A stretch of 64,000 bases of DNA from Chloroflexota bacterium (GCA_030603665.1 JAUVXJ010000015.1:23781-87780); one strand, 5' to 3'; positions 1 through 9,135 are shown, numbered from the stretch's first letter. The notes: a model not told the origin generated them from the sequence alone. Numbers and translations: made by a program.

Positions 1-96
1 GCCGCCGGAGTTGACGCCTTCGTCAGCAAGGGAGAGCCACCGGAGAGATTGCTGGCAGCCATCAATCGTTGTGAGAAAGGATGCTCCGCCAGCTAG
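1..96 (+). CDS. Response regulator receiver domain, C-terminal end (partial)
   Basis: An open frame enters from the left edge and stops at TAG 94-96. Its 31 residues contain AGVDAFVSKGEPPERLLAAI, which matches the last beta-strand and helix of CheY-like receiver domains; the Lys of VSKG fits the conserved receiver lysine. The protein ends shortly after the receiver fold, so it was either a receiver-only protein or had its output domain upstream. Its phospho-acceptor Asp lies outside the window. It may head the operon that continues with the small gene at 128, but no promoter or terminator is visible between them. Confidence 0.6.
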   Translation, partial: AAGVDAFVSKGEPPERLLAAINRCEKGCSAS

Positions 97-127
97 ATGG
101 CTGCAGCCAGGTCCAAGGAGGATAGGC

Positions 128-319
128 ATGGAACTCGCGTGGCAATGGAGAGGATACGGAATCAGCATCAAGCTTCTGCGAGAGCACGCGCAGAGCAGAG
201 ACAAGCATCACAAAGCGCAGGAGTCCGTCGAGCGCGTTGTCTCGGCGTCCATCCCAGAGAGGGCTCATCGAGATCACCTGTTGGCCTCTGGCTCCCGCTA
301 TGTGGGCCCCATTCGGTAG
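128..319 (+). CDS. 63-aa protein of unknown family, paralogue of the gene at 24301
   Basis: This short frame has a strong ribosome binding site (AAGGAGG) 5 to 8 bases before its ATG. I do not recognise the family. It resembles the 59-aa product at 24301: both begin MELA, both have GYGI followed by a basic/hydrophobic KLLRE or KVLRE segment, and both end ASGSRYV-x-PIR. The middle is charged and variable, rich in His, Arg and Glu. There is no signal peptide and no membrane segment. Both paralogues sit just upstream of a small membrane-protein gene. Conservation of the two ends with a divergent centre supports real coding; the function is unknown. Confidence 0.7.
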   Translation: MELAWQWRGYGISIKLLREHAQSRDKHHKAQESVERVVSASIPERAHRDHLLASGSRYVGPIR

Positions 320-353
320 CCCGTTGGAGTGAACTCATCAGAGGAGGTTTGAT

Positions 354-941
354 ATGCCCAGCAGCTTCTTTCAGGGTGCGTACTTTGTAGGTGTGGTTCT
401 CGCCTCGATCGTCCGTGTGGTCTATACGAGGCATTACAGAAAGATGGCGATTGCTGAGGATCACAGAACGATTACGGATGCACTATTGATTAGTCTGCCT
501 GCACTTGGTATGTTCATATTGCCCGTCGTTTACGTCCTGACACCCTGGCTGGACTTCGCCGACTACCACCTACCCACGTGGGCTGGCTGGATCGGGGTGG
601 CGCTCTTTGTCGCGGCGCTGTGGCTGCTATGGAGATCTCACGCCGACCTCGCCCGCAACTGGGCGCCGAGGATGGAGCTCCTGGAAGGCCATTCCCTGGT
701 TACCCAAGGAGTGTTTCGCCACATCAGGCATCCCATGTACGCCGCTCACCTGCTGTGGGGCGTTGCTCAGGTCTTTCTATTGCAGAACTGGATCGTGGGA
801 TTCAGCATGCTGATCACTGTCCTGCCCGGGTATCTCTACCGGGCCCGGGTCGAGGAACAGATGATGCTCGATCACTTCGGCGAAGAGTATCGCGAGTACA
901 TGGAGCGCACAGGTCGGCTTTTTCCACCCCTGCAGAGGTAG
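354..941 (+). CDS. Isoprenylcysteine carboxyl methyltransferase (ICMT)-family membrane protein
   Basis: The 195-aa product has several hydrophobic segments followed by the family signature: RHIRHPMYAAHLLWG around residue 120 and a C-terminal E-E-x-M-x-x-x-F-G-E-E-Y-x-x-Y motif. In the ICMT/phospholipid methyltransferase family this region binds S-adenosylmethionine at the membrane face. The natural substrate of bacterial members is mostly unknown, so I assign only the family. An AGAGGAGG site precedes the ATG. A second, longer member lies at 6758. It follows the 63-aa gene by 34 bases and probably shares its transcript. Confidence 0.8.
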   Translation: MPSSFFQGAYFVGVVLASIVRVVYTRHYRKMAIAEDHRTITDALLISLPALGMFILPVVYVLTPWLDFADYHLPTWAGWIGVALFVAALWLLWRSHADLARNWAPRMELLEGHSLVTQGVFRHIRHPMYAAHLLWGVAQVFLLQNWIVGFSMLITVLPGYLYRARVEEQMMLDHFGEEYREYMERTGRLFPPLQR

Positions 942-1013
942 GTGTCACCAAGGGACTGATGCCTCTGGAGGAACATGCCCCGCGGGGGGCGAATCGAAAG
1001 GAGACCACAATAC

Positions 1014-1613
1014 ATGACGACGAGAAGCTTCAAACCAGATCCCCGATATCTGATCAAGTTGGTTATAGGCATTGCCGTCGCTGGTGTGCTCGCTGTCGGT
1101 GGGACCATCGGCTTGGCACTGCTTATCCCGGACAGGGAGGGCACGATACTCTTCGGGCTGTTTGCCCTCGCCGAGATGGTAGTCTGGATACTGGCTCTCG
1201 TCCTGGCAGGCCCGTATTACTCCAGCCTGAAGTATGAGGTCCAGGACGACGAGGTCATCGTGGACGTGGGCATCATCACCCACTCCGTGAAGCACGTACC
1301 TTACAGGACAGTGACCAATATCACGGTCAAGCGGGACATCGTCGACCGGTGGTTCTTTGGCCTCGGCTCCCTGCACATCCAGACCGCTGGCATGAGCGGC
1401 CAGTCGGGGGCAGAGGAGAAACTGGTGGGCCTGACCAACGTCCAGGATGTCTACGAGATGGTGGTCACAGAGCTGCGGCGCTTCCGTGGAAGCATGGCGC
1501 CCACGGGTGCCGAGGTCGGACCCGAGGCGGCGGGAGCTTCAACTGAAACGCTAACGGCCATCCTTGGCGAACTGAAGGCGATCAGGCAAGGGCTCGAGAA
1601 GGACAGCGTCTAG
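1014..1613 (+). CDS. PH-domain (bacterial, YdbT/DUF304-like) membrane protein
   Basis: The 199-aa product has two N-terminal membrane segments (about residues 10-33 and 42-65). A soluble domain follows with the pattern SLKYEVQDDEVIVDVGI and a later VKHVPYRTVTNI, typical of bacterial PH domains of the YdbT type. The start at 1014 is preferred over the ATG at 975 because AAAGGAG lies about 10 bases upstream of it. The C-terminal 40 residues are rich in Ala and Glu and may form a helix. These proteins sit on the inner membrane; their role is poorly defined. Confidence 0.7.
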   Translation: MTTRSFKPDPRYLIKLVIGIAVAGVLAVGGTIGLALLIPDREGTILFGLFALAEMVVWILALVLAGPYYSSLKYEVQDDEVIVDVGIITHSVKHVPYRTVTNITVKRDIVDRWFFGLGSLHIQTAGMSGQSGAEEKLVGLTNVQDVYEMVVTELRRFRGSMAPTGAEVGPEAAGASTETLTAILGELKAIRQGLEKDSV

Positions 1614-1743
1614 ACACCACTGGCGTAAGCTGTGGATCGCGAGTAAGGGCCCAGGTGTCTGCGGTCTACAGCGATGGCGACCGTGCCAAACAGATCAGCC
1701 AAGTGGTCTCACTAGTCCGGAGGCTGCACATCTAGGGAGGAGC

Positions 1744-1890
1744 ATGGCCATGATGGGAAGAACAGTGGTCTCCATTGTCCTCAGCATGCTGGCGCTCTCG
1801 GCCTCGTTTCTGACGGCGATCATCATGACTATCTTCGTCACGCGGGAGATGGAGGCGCTGGACACGGAGCCGGACGGCTCAGAGGCCTAG
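1744..1890 (+). CDS. 48-aa single-pass membrane microprotein
   Basis: ATG 1744 is preceded by GGGAGGAG at ideal spacing. The product has a short basic N-terminus, one hydrophobic stretch of about 22 residues (VVSIVLSMLALSASFLTAII) and an acidic tail rich in Glu and Asp. I do not recognise the family. It lies between the PH-domain gene and the ABC operon. Similar single-TM microproteins occur at 18906 and 27844 but share topology rather than obvious sequence. ATG 1750 or 1753 are possible alternative starts. Confidence 0.6.
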   Translation: MAMMGRTVVSIVLSMLALSASFLTAIIMTIFVTREMEALDTEPDGSEA

Positions 1891-2032
1891 CGCGCACCAT
1901 CCACCCCCAGCCTGCCACACGGCGGCCGGACCAACAAGTGGGTACGCCTGCACCACTGCGTTGCCCTGGACAACACGCGACGCGCAGTCGAGTTTCCACC
2001 CCACACTGCATCGAACCGAGGAGCATCTGAAT

Positions 2033-2929
2033 ATGCACGCAGCAGAAGTCTCACACATCGCCAAGTCATTCGGTCGTACCCAGGCCGTAGCAGACGTGTC
2101 CTTTGCCGTCGAGCGCGGCGAGATCTTTGGTCTGCTGGGCCCCAACGGCTCAGGCAAGACCACGACCCTCCGCGTGCTGCTCGACGTTTTCAAGCCTGAT
2201 GGTGGCACAGTGTCCATCTTGGGCGGCCCTATGAGCGAGGAGAAGAAGAACCGCATCGGCTACATGCCGGAGGACCGAGGCCTCTATCAGGACCTCTCTC
2301 TGGAGAAATGCTTGCTCTACCTGTCCACGCTGAAGGGTGTGCCTGCGAAGGAGGCCCGCACGCGCCTGGCGGAGCACCTGGAACGCTTTGATTTAGCAGA
2401 ACACAAGGGAAAGAAAGTCAAAGAACTCAGCAAAGGCATGCAGCAGAAGGCACAGATCATCAACACCATTCTGCACCGCCCGGAACTGATCGTCATTGAC
2501 GAACCGTTCACCGCCCTGGACCCCCTCAATACGCAGTTGGTCAAAGACCTGATGAAGGAACTGCGGGATCAGGGATCGACGATCATCATGTCCACGCACC
2601 AGATGCCCCAAGTCGAGGAGTTGTGCGACCGCATCCTGTTGATCGACGATGGACGGGACTTGCTCTATGGAGACCTGGATCAGATTCGCCGGCAATACTC
2701 CGGCCACGCGGTGCTGGTGCGTTCGGCTGGCGACCTTCCAGACGTGGAGGGGGTTGCACAGGTAGTGCCTCACAACAATGCCACCAAGCTGATGCTGGCA
2801 GAGGGTACGAGCCCGCAAGACGTGCTCGAGGCCCTGATAGCGCAGCGCGTGATCGTGGAGAGGTTCGAGATCGCCGTCCCCACGCTCGACGAAATCTTCA
2901 TCCGTGTCGTGGAAGAAGGGGACGCATGA
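2033..2929 (+). CDS. ABC transporter ATP-binding protein
   Basis: The 298-aa ATPase shows Walker A GPNGSGKTT, the signature LSKGMQQKAQ, Walker B LIVIDEPF and a switch His in MSTHQM. A C-terminal extension of roughly 80 residues resembles DUF4162, as seen in NatA-type exporters. The start at 2033 has GAGGAG about 10 bases upstream; an ATG at 1961 lacks such a site. The stop overlaps the next gene in an ATGATG junction, implying translational coupling with the two ABC-2 permeases. The system is probably an exporter; the substrate cannot be read from the sequence. Confidence 0.9.
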   Translation: MHAAEVSHIAKSFGRTQAVADVSFAVERGEIFGLLGPNGSGKTTTLRVLLDVFKPDGGTVSILGGPMSEEKKNRIGYMPEDRGLYQDLSLEKCLLYLSTLKGVPAKEARTRLAEHLERFDLAEHKGKKVKELSKGMQQKAQIINTILHRPELIVIDEPFTALDPLNTQLVKDLMKELRDQGSTIIMSTHQMPQVEELCDRILLIDDGRDLLYGDLDQIRRQYSGHAVLVRSAGDLPDVEGVAQVVPHNNATKLMLAEGTSPQDVLEALIAQRVIVERFEIAVPTLDEIFIRVVEEGDA

Positions 2930-4158
2930 TGTCGAAACTCTGGTATGTTGCCCGGCATGAATACGAGCGAAACGTCTTCAAGAAGAGCTTCATCTTTGCA
3001 CTGGTGAGCGTTCCGCTTGTGCTTGGCGGCACTATCGGGATGATCGCTCTCATGGTGGCGCTGGACAACAACAGCGCGCCAGTGGGCTACGTTGATCACG
3101 CCGGTTTGCTTGCGGACCCCATCCCTGCCCCGGTAGGGCGTCCCGAAGGGGGCATAGAGTTCATCTCGTTCCCGACTGATGAAGATGCGCGCGCGGCTTT
3201 GGAGTCAAAGAACATCCAGGCTTACTACGTCATAAGTCCGGACTACTCTGAGACTAGCCGGATTGAGATGGTGTATCTCAAAGAGCCCGGAGAGAACGTC
3301 TCCCGAGCGTTCCATGAGCTCATCCGGACCAGCTTGCTCGCCGACCAGCCCCCAGAGATCGCCCAACGGGCCGTTGGCGGCAGCAGCGTGACCGTGCGCT
3401 CGCCGGATGGCAGGCGCGAATTCCACGGTGTTCCGACACTGGGTGCGGTCCTGCCGGTCTTGCTGAGCGTGGCATTCCTCTTTCTGCTCCTGATGAGCTC
3501 CGGGTACCTGATGCAAGCGGTGGTCGATGAGAAAGAGAACCGCACCATGGAGGTGCTCGCCACCTCCCTTTCGCCCCTGCAGTTGATAGGCGGCAAGGTC
3601 GTGGGCATCGTGGCCATTGGCCTGACTCAATTCACGGCCTGGATTCTGGTGGGCATCCTGGCCATCCTCATCGGCGGAAACGTGCTGAGCATCTCGTGGC
3701 TGCAAAATCCCAGTCTTGACTGGGGACCCATCCTGGCGGTGGTTGCGGTGGCCATCCCCTCTTATGTCCTAGCTTCCGCCTTGATGTTCACCGTCGGCTC
3801 CACGGTCGCCCAGGACCACGAGGGCCAGCAGATAGGCATGCTATTCTTCATGCTCTTCATGATTCCCATCTACGCGCTCGTGATCATCGGAGAGACACCA
3901 GACGCAACTGCATCGGTGGTGCTCAGTCTCCTGCCGTTCACCTCACTCATGACGGTCGGCCTTCGCAGTCTGTTCTCTGTCGTGCCTTGGTGGCAGGTTG
4001 CCACCAGCGTCGCCATTCAGACCACCTGCGCTGCGGGAGCGCTCTGGTTGGCTGCTCGTGCCTTCCGCCTGGGCATGCTGCGTTATGGCCAGCGCCTGAG
4101 GATCGGTGAGATCCTCGGCAAAGGAAGAGCGGCGCCCATGGGAAGGAATCTGCCATGA
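2926..4158 (+). CDS. ABC-2 type permease
   Basis: The product is about 410 aa. It has one membrane segment near residues 20-42, a large extracytoplasmic loop of about 170 residues and five or six C-terminal membrane segments. ENRTMEVLATSLSP, just after the second segment, is typical of NatB-like ABC-2 permeases. Translation starts at ATG 2926 or ATG 2929, overlapping the ATPase gene. The stop overlaps the start of the second permease by 4 bases. The two permeases are homologous in layout and probably form a heterodimer on the ATPase pair. Confidence 0.88.
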   Translation: MMSKLWYVARHEYERNVFKKSFIFALVSVPLVLGGTIGMIALMVALDNNSAPVGYVDHAGLLADPIPAPVGRPEGGIEFISFPTDEDARAALESKNIQAYYVISPDYSETSRIEMVYLKEPGENVSRAFHELIRTSLLADQPPEIAQRAVGGSSVTVRSPDGRREFHGVPTLGAVLPVLLSVAFLFLLLMSSGYLMQAVVDEKENRTMEVLATSLSPLQLIGGKVVGIVAIGLTQFTAWILVGILAILIGGNVLSISWLQNPSLDWGPILAVVAVAIPSYVLASALMFTVGSTVAQDHEGQQIGMLFFMLFMIPIYALVIIGETPDATASVVLSLLPFTSLMTVGLRSLFSVVPWWQVATSVAIQTTCAAGALWLAARAFRLGMLRYGQRLRIGEILGKGRAAPMGRNLP

Positions 4159-5417
4159 GAAAGACATACCTGGTCCTGCACCACGAGCTAGTCACTACAC
4201 TGACACGCCCATCGTACTTGTTGATAGCCTTCGGCTTACCCCTGCTGGCTGTGCTGGTCTTCGCTGGTGTCACCATCCTCAAGGGCGGCTCGCCCAATCG
4301 AGGAGTGTCGCCCGATGCGCCGGATACATCAAAGCTGGAGGTCGAAGGGTACGTCGATCAGGCAGGACTGATCAGCATCATTCCACAGGATATTCCCCGC
4401 GACCATCTGATAGCTTATCCCAACGAGCAGCAGGCCCAGCGGGCGCTGGAGGCCGGAGAGGTCGCCGCCTACTTCGTCATTCCCGAGGACTACATCGAAA
4501 CCGGCAATCTGCTCTACATCCATCCCAGCCCCAGCCCGTTCTCAGCCCATGTTCGGGACTCGGCAATGCGTTGGACATTGCTGGTCAACGTGCTCGGTGG
4601 GGACATCGAGTTGGCCACTAGGGTCTGGAATCCGGCGAACCTGGACGTGACAGATCTGACTCCAGGATCGCAGCCAGACCAGGCCTGTTCACAACCAGGC
4701 ATGAGCTGCGAATCGAACCTGTTGATACGCTACCTCCCCATGATCATGCTCGTGCTTTTCTACATCTTCATCATCACAGGGTCCAGCCTACTACTGAAAA
4801 GCATCAGCGCGGAGAAGGAGAACCGTGTGATGGAGATCCTGATGCTGTCTATCAGCCCCCTGCAAATACTGGCTGGAAAGATCGTCGGTCTGGGGTTCGT
4901 GGCACTGCTCCAGATGGTAGCCTGGCTAGGCACAGGCTACCTCGTGTTGCGAACCGGTGGACAGACGCTCAACCTCCCGGCAGGTTTCCAGATTCCGCCC
5001 TCGTTGCTGGCCTGGGGGTTGGTCTTCTTCCTCCTCGGTTACGCCCTGTACGCCAGCCTCATGGCAGGTGCAGGGGCCCTGGTGCCCAAGGTGAAGGAGA
5101 CCACCCAGGTGACCTGGGTAGTTATGACACCGCTCTTGGCGGGCTACTTGGTGGGTTTCTTCATAGTCGAGGATCCCCACGGGATACTTGCTACTGGACT
5201 GAGCCTGTTCCCGTTGACTTCCCCGATAATGATGATGCTGCGCTTGACCGTCGGAGGTGTGCCGCTGTGGCACACGCTGCTCGCTGTAGGACTGCTTGTG
5301 CTCACGGTCATCGTCGTCGTTCGTGCCGTGGCGCGGATGTTCCATGCGCAGAACCTGCTCTCGGGACAGCCCTTCAGTGCCAAGCGATTCTATGGCGCGC
5401 TCCTGGGGCGAGCATAG
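4155..5417 (+). CDS. ABC-2 type permease, second subunit
   Basis: The 420-aa protein has the same layout as its upstream partner: an N-terminal membrane segment, a long periplasmic or extracellular loop, then a membrane domain beginning with a consensus-like ENRVMEILMLSISPLQ. The start overlaps the preceding stop (ATGA). The loop contains two cysteines about 11 residues apart that could form a disulfide. The order ATPase, permease, permease, then lipoprotein at 5461 suggests a single export operon. Confidence 0.88.
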   Translation: MRKTYLVLHHELVTTLTRPSYLLIAFGLPLLAVLVFAGVTILKGGSPNRGVSPDAPDTSKLEVEGYVDQAGLISIIPQDIPRDHLIAYPNEQQAQRALEAGEVAAYFVIPEDYIETGNLLYIHPSPSPFSAHVRDSAMRWTLLVNVLGGDIELATRVWNPANLDVTDLTPGSQPDQACSQPGMSCESNLLIRYLPMIMLVLFYIFIITGSSLLLKSISAEKENRVMEILMLSISPLQILAGKIVGLGFVALLQMVAWLGTGYLVLRTGGQTLNLPAGFQIPPSLLAWGLVFFLLGYALYASLMAGAGALVPKVKETTQVTWVVMTPLLAGYLVGFFIVEDPHGILATGLSLFPLTSPIMMMLRLTVGGVPLWHTLLAVGLLVLTVIVVVRAVARMFHAQNLLSGQPFSAKRFYGALLGRA

Positions 5418-5460
5418 AGCGCGGCACCGGACGTATAGCCGAATGGGTGGTAAGCACGCT

Positions 5461-6669
5461 ATGCGACTGAGAGTGCCTTTCGTGTCGGCCCTGCTGGTCG
5501 TGCTTGTCGGACTGACAGCGTGTGGGCCGCCCATAGCTTCGCCTACGGCTCCATCTCCGCCCACTCTGGCACCACTGTCGCCGGGCTTCGACCTGGACAA
5601 TCTGATTAATGACGTCTTCGACCCCCAGCCAGGGGAAAGGGTGCTGGTGATCACGGATCTGCCCCATGGAGATCTGGACGACTATGAAGGATGGGCAGAG
5701 CGGCGGGAGATGGCTGAGGAGTGGCGCTCGGCCTTCAAGGCCCTGGAGGGCGAGATGGGAATCAGTGCACACCCCCTACTTACCTATCCAGCTACTGGGG
5801 CGCACAATGGACCTCTGCCGGACGAGGGCGAGATGGATGGGCAGCCAGTGCGCTTTGAGGAGATCCTTGCCGACTCCAACATCGTCGTCGCTCTCACGGA
5901 GTTTTCTGCCACAGCCCCGCTTGCGGAGTCCACACAGAGGTTCCCCGACTTGCGGGTCGCGAGTATGCCCATGGTCGGTGCAAGCATGGAGGAGACCGCT
6001 CTGGCTGCCGACTATGCAGAGGTGGCCCGCAAGGCTCACGTTCTGCGAGACAAGCTCGATTTGGCCGAGGGCGCCAGGATCGAGTTCGCCACCGGGCATG
6101 AGATGTACTTCGACCTGCGATCTCGCGAGGCTCACGCCGATGATGGCCAGCTTCACGCCGACAAAGAGGGAGAGCGCATCATCAACTTGCCCAGCGGCGA
6201 GGCCTATATCGCTCCTTATGAAGGGGAGCTCGAAGGTGAGCCTAGCAGGACCGAGGGCATGATTCCCGTGATGCTCGGTGCCGAACTGGTGGTGGCCATA
6301 GTGGAGGAGAACCGCATCGTGGAGGTAATCGGCGACGGGCCGGAGGCTGCCGAGGCCCGCGAACACATGGCGCTGGACGACGCTCTGCGCAACATCGCTG
6401 AGCTTGGCCTGGGCTGCAATGAGAGCGCGGTTGTCACGGGAAATGTGCTAGAGGACGAGAAGGTGACGGGCATGCACTGGGCCTTTGGACTCAGCGAGCA
6501 CATCGGGGGAACGGTAGGTGTCGACGATTTCAGCGATCCCGGTCTTGCTGAGCATCGGGACTGGGTCTACCCGAAGGGTGGCGCCATCGAGATCGCCAGC
6601 CTCGTCCTCGAATATGCAGATGGGACGAGCGAAGAAATCATCAGAGACGGTGAATACACCACGTTCTAG
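5461..6669 (+). CDS. Lipoprotein with M29 aminopeptidase-like domain
   Basis: The 402-aa product starts with a lipoprotein signal (basic start, hydrophobic core, lipobox VGLTAC with the Cys near residue 21) and then a Pro/Ser/Thr linker. The body resembles the M29 (aminopeptidase T) family: RNIAELGLGCN, a LEDEKVTGMHWAFG segment and a C-terminal HRDWV. M29 enzymes are normally cytoplasmic metallopeptidases, so an exported lipid-anchored form is unusual. I choose the ATG at 5461 because GGTGG lies about 12 bases upstream and it gives a clean signal; ATG 5443 is possible. Intactness of the metal site was not verified. Confidence 0.7.
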   Translation: MRLRVPFVSALLVVLVGLTACGPPIASPTAPSPPTLAPLSPGFDLDNLINDVFDPQPGERVLVITDLPHGDLDDYEGWAERREMAEEWRSAFKALEGEMGISAHPLLTYPATGAHNGPLPDEGEMDGQPVRFEEILADSNIVVALTEFSATAPLAESTQRFPDLRVASMPMVGASMEETALAADYAEVARKAHVLRDKLDLAEGARIEFATGHEMYFDLRSREAHADDGQLHADKEGERIINLPSGEAYIAPYEGELEGEPSRTEGMIPVMLGAELVVAIVEENRIVEVIGDGPEAAEAREHMALDDALRNIAELGLGCNESAVVTGNVLEDEKVTGMHWAFGLSEHIGGTVGVDDFSDPGLAEHRDWVYPKGGAIEIASLVLEYADGTSEEIIRDGEYTTF

Positions 6670-6757
6670 TCCCACGCGCAGACTGGACGGTGGGGTCTAG
6701 AAACAAAGCGGGCTCGAATGAACCCTGCTGCACACGAGATACCAGGGAGTTCTGGAA

Positions 6758-7486
6758 ATGAGCGCCAAGGCACCCGAAAAGCAACCGACTCGCGACGCTG
6801 ACTTGACCCGTGGCATCAGGAAACGCGGTATCCAGATCGCTTTCCAGATGCTACTCACAGGAGGCATTCTCTTCCTCTCATCGGGTCGCCTCGATTGGTG
6901 GTTTGCCTGGGTCTATCTGCTGATATTTGTGCTTGGAGTGGGTGTCAACTCCTACGTGCTGTTGAGAATCAACCCAGAGTTGATAGCCGAACGAGCGCGA
7001 CAGTTCACACCTGAGACCAAGAAGTGGGACAAGATCCTGGCCACCCTCTGGGGTCTCATGTCGGCAGTCTCGCTCATGGTGGCAGGGTTGCACGTGCGTT
7101 TCGGCTGGTCGCCACAGATATCCTTGACGGTCCAGTTGATCGCCATGCTATTCCATATGTTCGGTTCAGCTTTCGCCAGCTGGGCCATTGTGTCCAACGC
7201 GTTCTTTGCCGGGACTGTTCGCATCCAGACAGAACGCGGGCATTCTGTTGCCTCATCCGGCCCCTACAAGTTTGTGCGCCACCCCGGTTACGCCGGGTGG
7301 ATGGTCTCCAATGTGGCAGTGGTGATCATGCTCGGTTCACTGTGGGCGCTTTTCCCTGCGGTCATCGCAGTGCTCGCTCTCGCCGCCCGCACCGCACTTG
7401 AGGACCGTACGCTGCGCGAGGAGCTACCAGGCTATGAAGAGTACGCCCAGCGAGTCCACTACCGTCTCGTGCCGGGCCTCTGGTAG
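6758..7486 (+). CDS. Isoprenylcysteine methyltransferase-family membrane protein
   Basis: The 242-aa protein has about five hydrophobic segments and the family motif GPYKFVRHPGYAGWM near residue 170. It ends with an ELPGYEEYAQRV motif typical of the ICMT/PEMT methyltransferase fold. GGGAG precedes the ATG. It is longer than and clearly different from the family member at 354. The substrate is unknown. A convergent gene ends 180 bases downstream; I see no clear terminator between them. Confidence 0.78.
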   Translation: MSAKAPEKQPTRDADLTRGIRKRGIQIAFQMLLTGGILFLSSGRLDWWFAWVYLLIFVLGVGVNSYVLLRINPELIAERARQFTPETKKWDKILATLWGLMSAVSLMVAGLHVRFGWSPQISLTVQLIAMLFHMFGSAFASWAIVSNAFFAGTVRIQTERGHSVASSGPYKFVRHPGYAGWMVSNVAVVIMLGSLWALFPAVIAVLALAARTALEDRTLREELPGYEEYAQRVHYRLVPGLW

Positions 7487-7665
7487 GCTAAGCCATGTCT
7501 AGGGCTGGCATGACAGTGGATGGAGTGAGAAGGGATATGACAATGGCCGGCGTGCCCCATATTGCGCCGGGCCAGTTTGTTGGCGGCCGTGTCATTCAGC
7601 CGACAGCAGCGCACAACCCTCTGATGCAGGCAGCGGCGGAGGACCGCCGAGGGCTTTGCGGTAGT

Positions 7666-8325
7666 TCATCTCGTCAAAAGGGATTCATTGCGTGCCCGCA
7701 GGATCGAGCCCAGTGTTGTACCAACCTTGTGCGCGGCAAGAACCGCTGCCTCCTGTTGGGCAAAGCGCGGTGGACAATGCCTAATCTCGATACGCTCCAG
7801 AAAGCCGTGGTCCCGAACCACGCCACCCACGGTACAGTCGTGACCATAGCCACAGGTATAGCACTGCGCATACCCGTCTGCATACACCGTCCCAACAACA
7901 GCCATCAGATTGGAGGTCATGATCCGGCATATGTACTCAATCGCCGGCGACGAGTCTTCCCCGCCTCCACCCACGCCAATCGCAACCCCCAGCTTTCCGG
8001 CCAGACAAAACACTTCCCTGTGGCGAAAACAGAACGTCCGCTCCAGACAGGCGTGTCCTAGCGCATTGATCATGCCGTAGTAGGTTGGAGCACCAAAGAC
8101 CAACGCATCAGCTGCCAGCATCTTCTCCCCAATCAGCGGCCAATCATCCTCTAGCCTGCAACGATTGTCCGCCGCGCAGTCCGTGCGTCCACGGCACCCG
8201 CTGATTGTCGCTTCGGCCAGGGAAACATACTCATACGGTTCCCCGGTGGCTTCAAGGACAGCCTTGGCCGCCTCAGCAGTGATCCCGTTCTCCCGCGCGC
8301 TGGCGCTGATACCTAGGATAGTCAC
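7666..8325 (-). CDS. Flavodoxin-like / NADPH-dependent FMN reductase family protein
   Basis: The product begins VTILGISASARENG, the FMN-binding first strand and loop of NADPH-dependent FMN reductases, and continues with DALVFGAPTYYGMI, another FMN-contacting segment. I place the start at GTG 8325 because GAGGAGGAAG lies 4 to 5 bases upstream; this gives 219 aa, normal for the family. A Cys-rich patch (C-R-G-R-T-D-C-A-A-D-N-R-C) and further cysteines near the C-terminus resemble Fe-S flavoproteins, but a complete cluster motif is not certain. Confidence 0.75.
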   Translation of the reverse strand: MTILGISASARENGITAEAAKAVLEATGEPYEYVSLAEATISGCRGRTDCAADNRCRLEDDWPLIGEKMLAADALVFGAPTYYGMINALGHACLERTFCFRHREVFCLAGKLGVAIGVGGGGEDSSPAIEYICRIMTSNLMAVVGTVYADGYAQCYTCGYGHDCTVGGVVRDHGFLERIEIRHCPPRFAQQEAAVLAAHKVGTTLGSILRARNESLLTR

Positions 8326-8450
8326 TCTGCTTCCTCCTCGCTTCTTTCCAGGCCTGATCCCATCGATTCCTATGGCGGGCGCGCAAGCCAGCCTGCGGGC
8401 TACGTGCGGGGTTGGGCCAGATCTGCTGTCTGCTGCGCGTCCACCTGGTA

Positions 8451-8735
8451 TTACGCCTTGATGACCTCGAATAGCACCCGCCTCGGCGGCTCTTTCACAA
8501 GCCCCTTGACGGCGTCCTGCAGCTGGGGAAACATGGCCTGGAAGGCTGTCTCCGCGTCTTCCTTTGTTTCCCATGTCACCAGGGCCCCGTACTCGCCGGT
8601 CTCATCGTTGCCCAGGAACATCACGCTCTCGAAGCCCTTCATCTTCTCCAGGGAAGGACGGAACTTCTTACCCATTTCCTCCACCTGCTGGCGCTTCCCC
8701 GCGCCCAAGTTGAACGTGACCCAGTTTGCATACAT
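8451..8735 (-). CDS. Antibiotic-biosynthesis-monooxygenase (ABM)-fold small protein
   Basis: The 94-aa product has the alpha-beta pattern of dimeric ABM/EthD-like proteins: an N-terminal strand YANWVTFNLGAG, a helix, then GFESVMFLGN and GALVTWETKEDAETA. The start at 8735 follows AAAGGAGTGG; an upstream in-frame ATG at 8753 lacks a good site. It lies 125 bases upstream of the flavodoxin-like gene on the same strand and may be co-transcribed with it. No specific substrate can be assigned. Confidence 0.65.
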   Translation of the reverse strand: MYANWVTFNLGAGKRQQVEEMGKKFRPSLEKMKGFESVMFLGNDETGEYGALVTWETKEDAETAFQAMFPQLQDAVKGLVKEPPRRVLFEVIKA

Positions 8736-8997
8736 GGTTGCCACTCCTTTCACTTAGATGGCGACTTTCCAGCGGGCCCAACCCCGAGAGAACTCACAGC
8801 CCCCCGTGTCCTCCATGATCTCCGTGCCGCCCGCTCCCGCAACACCCCCATTGTCCCCTGCTTAGAGACTCAGGAGTGGATGGCTTCGTCGATCCCCTTC
8901 ATGCGCTCGGCAACCGGAAGTAGGGACACTCGATGGCGCTGCGATAATGTGTCTCGTCAATAGGTATAACACTGCGAATTGCGGTCTGGATACGTTC

Positions 8998-9135
8998 GCC
9001 CTTCAACCTCGGCTCCTCGTCCCACAATGGGCAACCTGGCTTGACCTCTCCCTCTACATGTGCTATCATCTACTGACTTGGCCTCTACTTCGATGATCGT
9101 CTGAGACGCGCACCTCGTCCTGGCTGTCATCAACC
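8998..9135 (+). repeat. Dispersed repeat family R1, promoter half (copy 1)
   Basis: This about 138-base block recurs at 13707-13845 and 15082-15221. Shared landmarks are TCGTCCCACAATGGGCAACC, the promoter hexamers, CTACTTCGATGATCGTCTGA and ACGCGCACCTCGTCCTGGC. Unlike the other two copies, no coding remnant is evident upstream. The rest of the 572-base gap 8736-9307 shows no gene. Confidence 0.7.
9041..9069 (+). promoter_or_regulatory. Sigma70-type promoter inside repeat R1 copy 1
   Basis: TTGACC (9041-9046) and TATCAT (9064-9069) are separated by 17 bases. The same spacing occurs in the two other R1 copies. It faces the SnoaL-like gene at 9308, giving a 5' leader of about 230 bases that contains the conserved R1 tail. 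Confidence 0.55.

Noticed and set aside
7495..8061. A + frame starting just after the 6758 methyltransferase gene
   Set aside because: It is opposite the flavodoxin-like gene, whose FMN motifs and ribosome binding site are clear.
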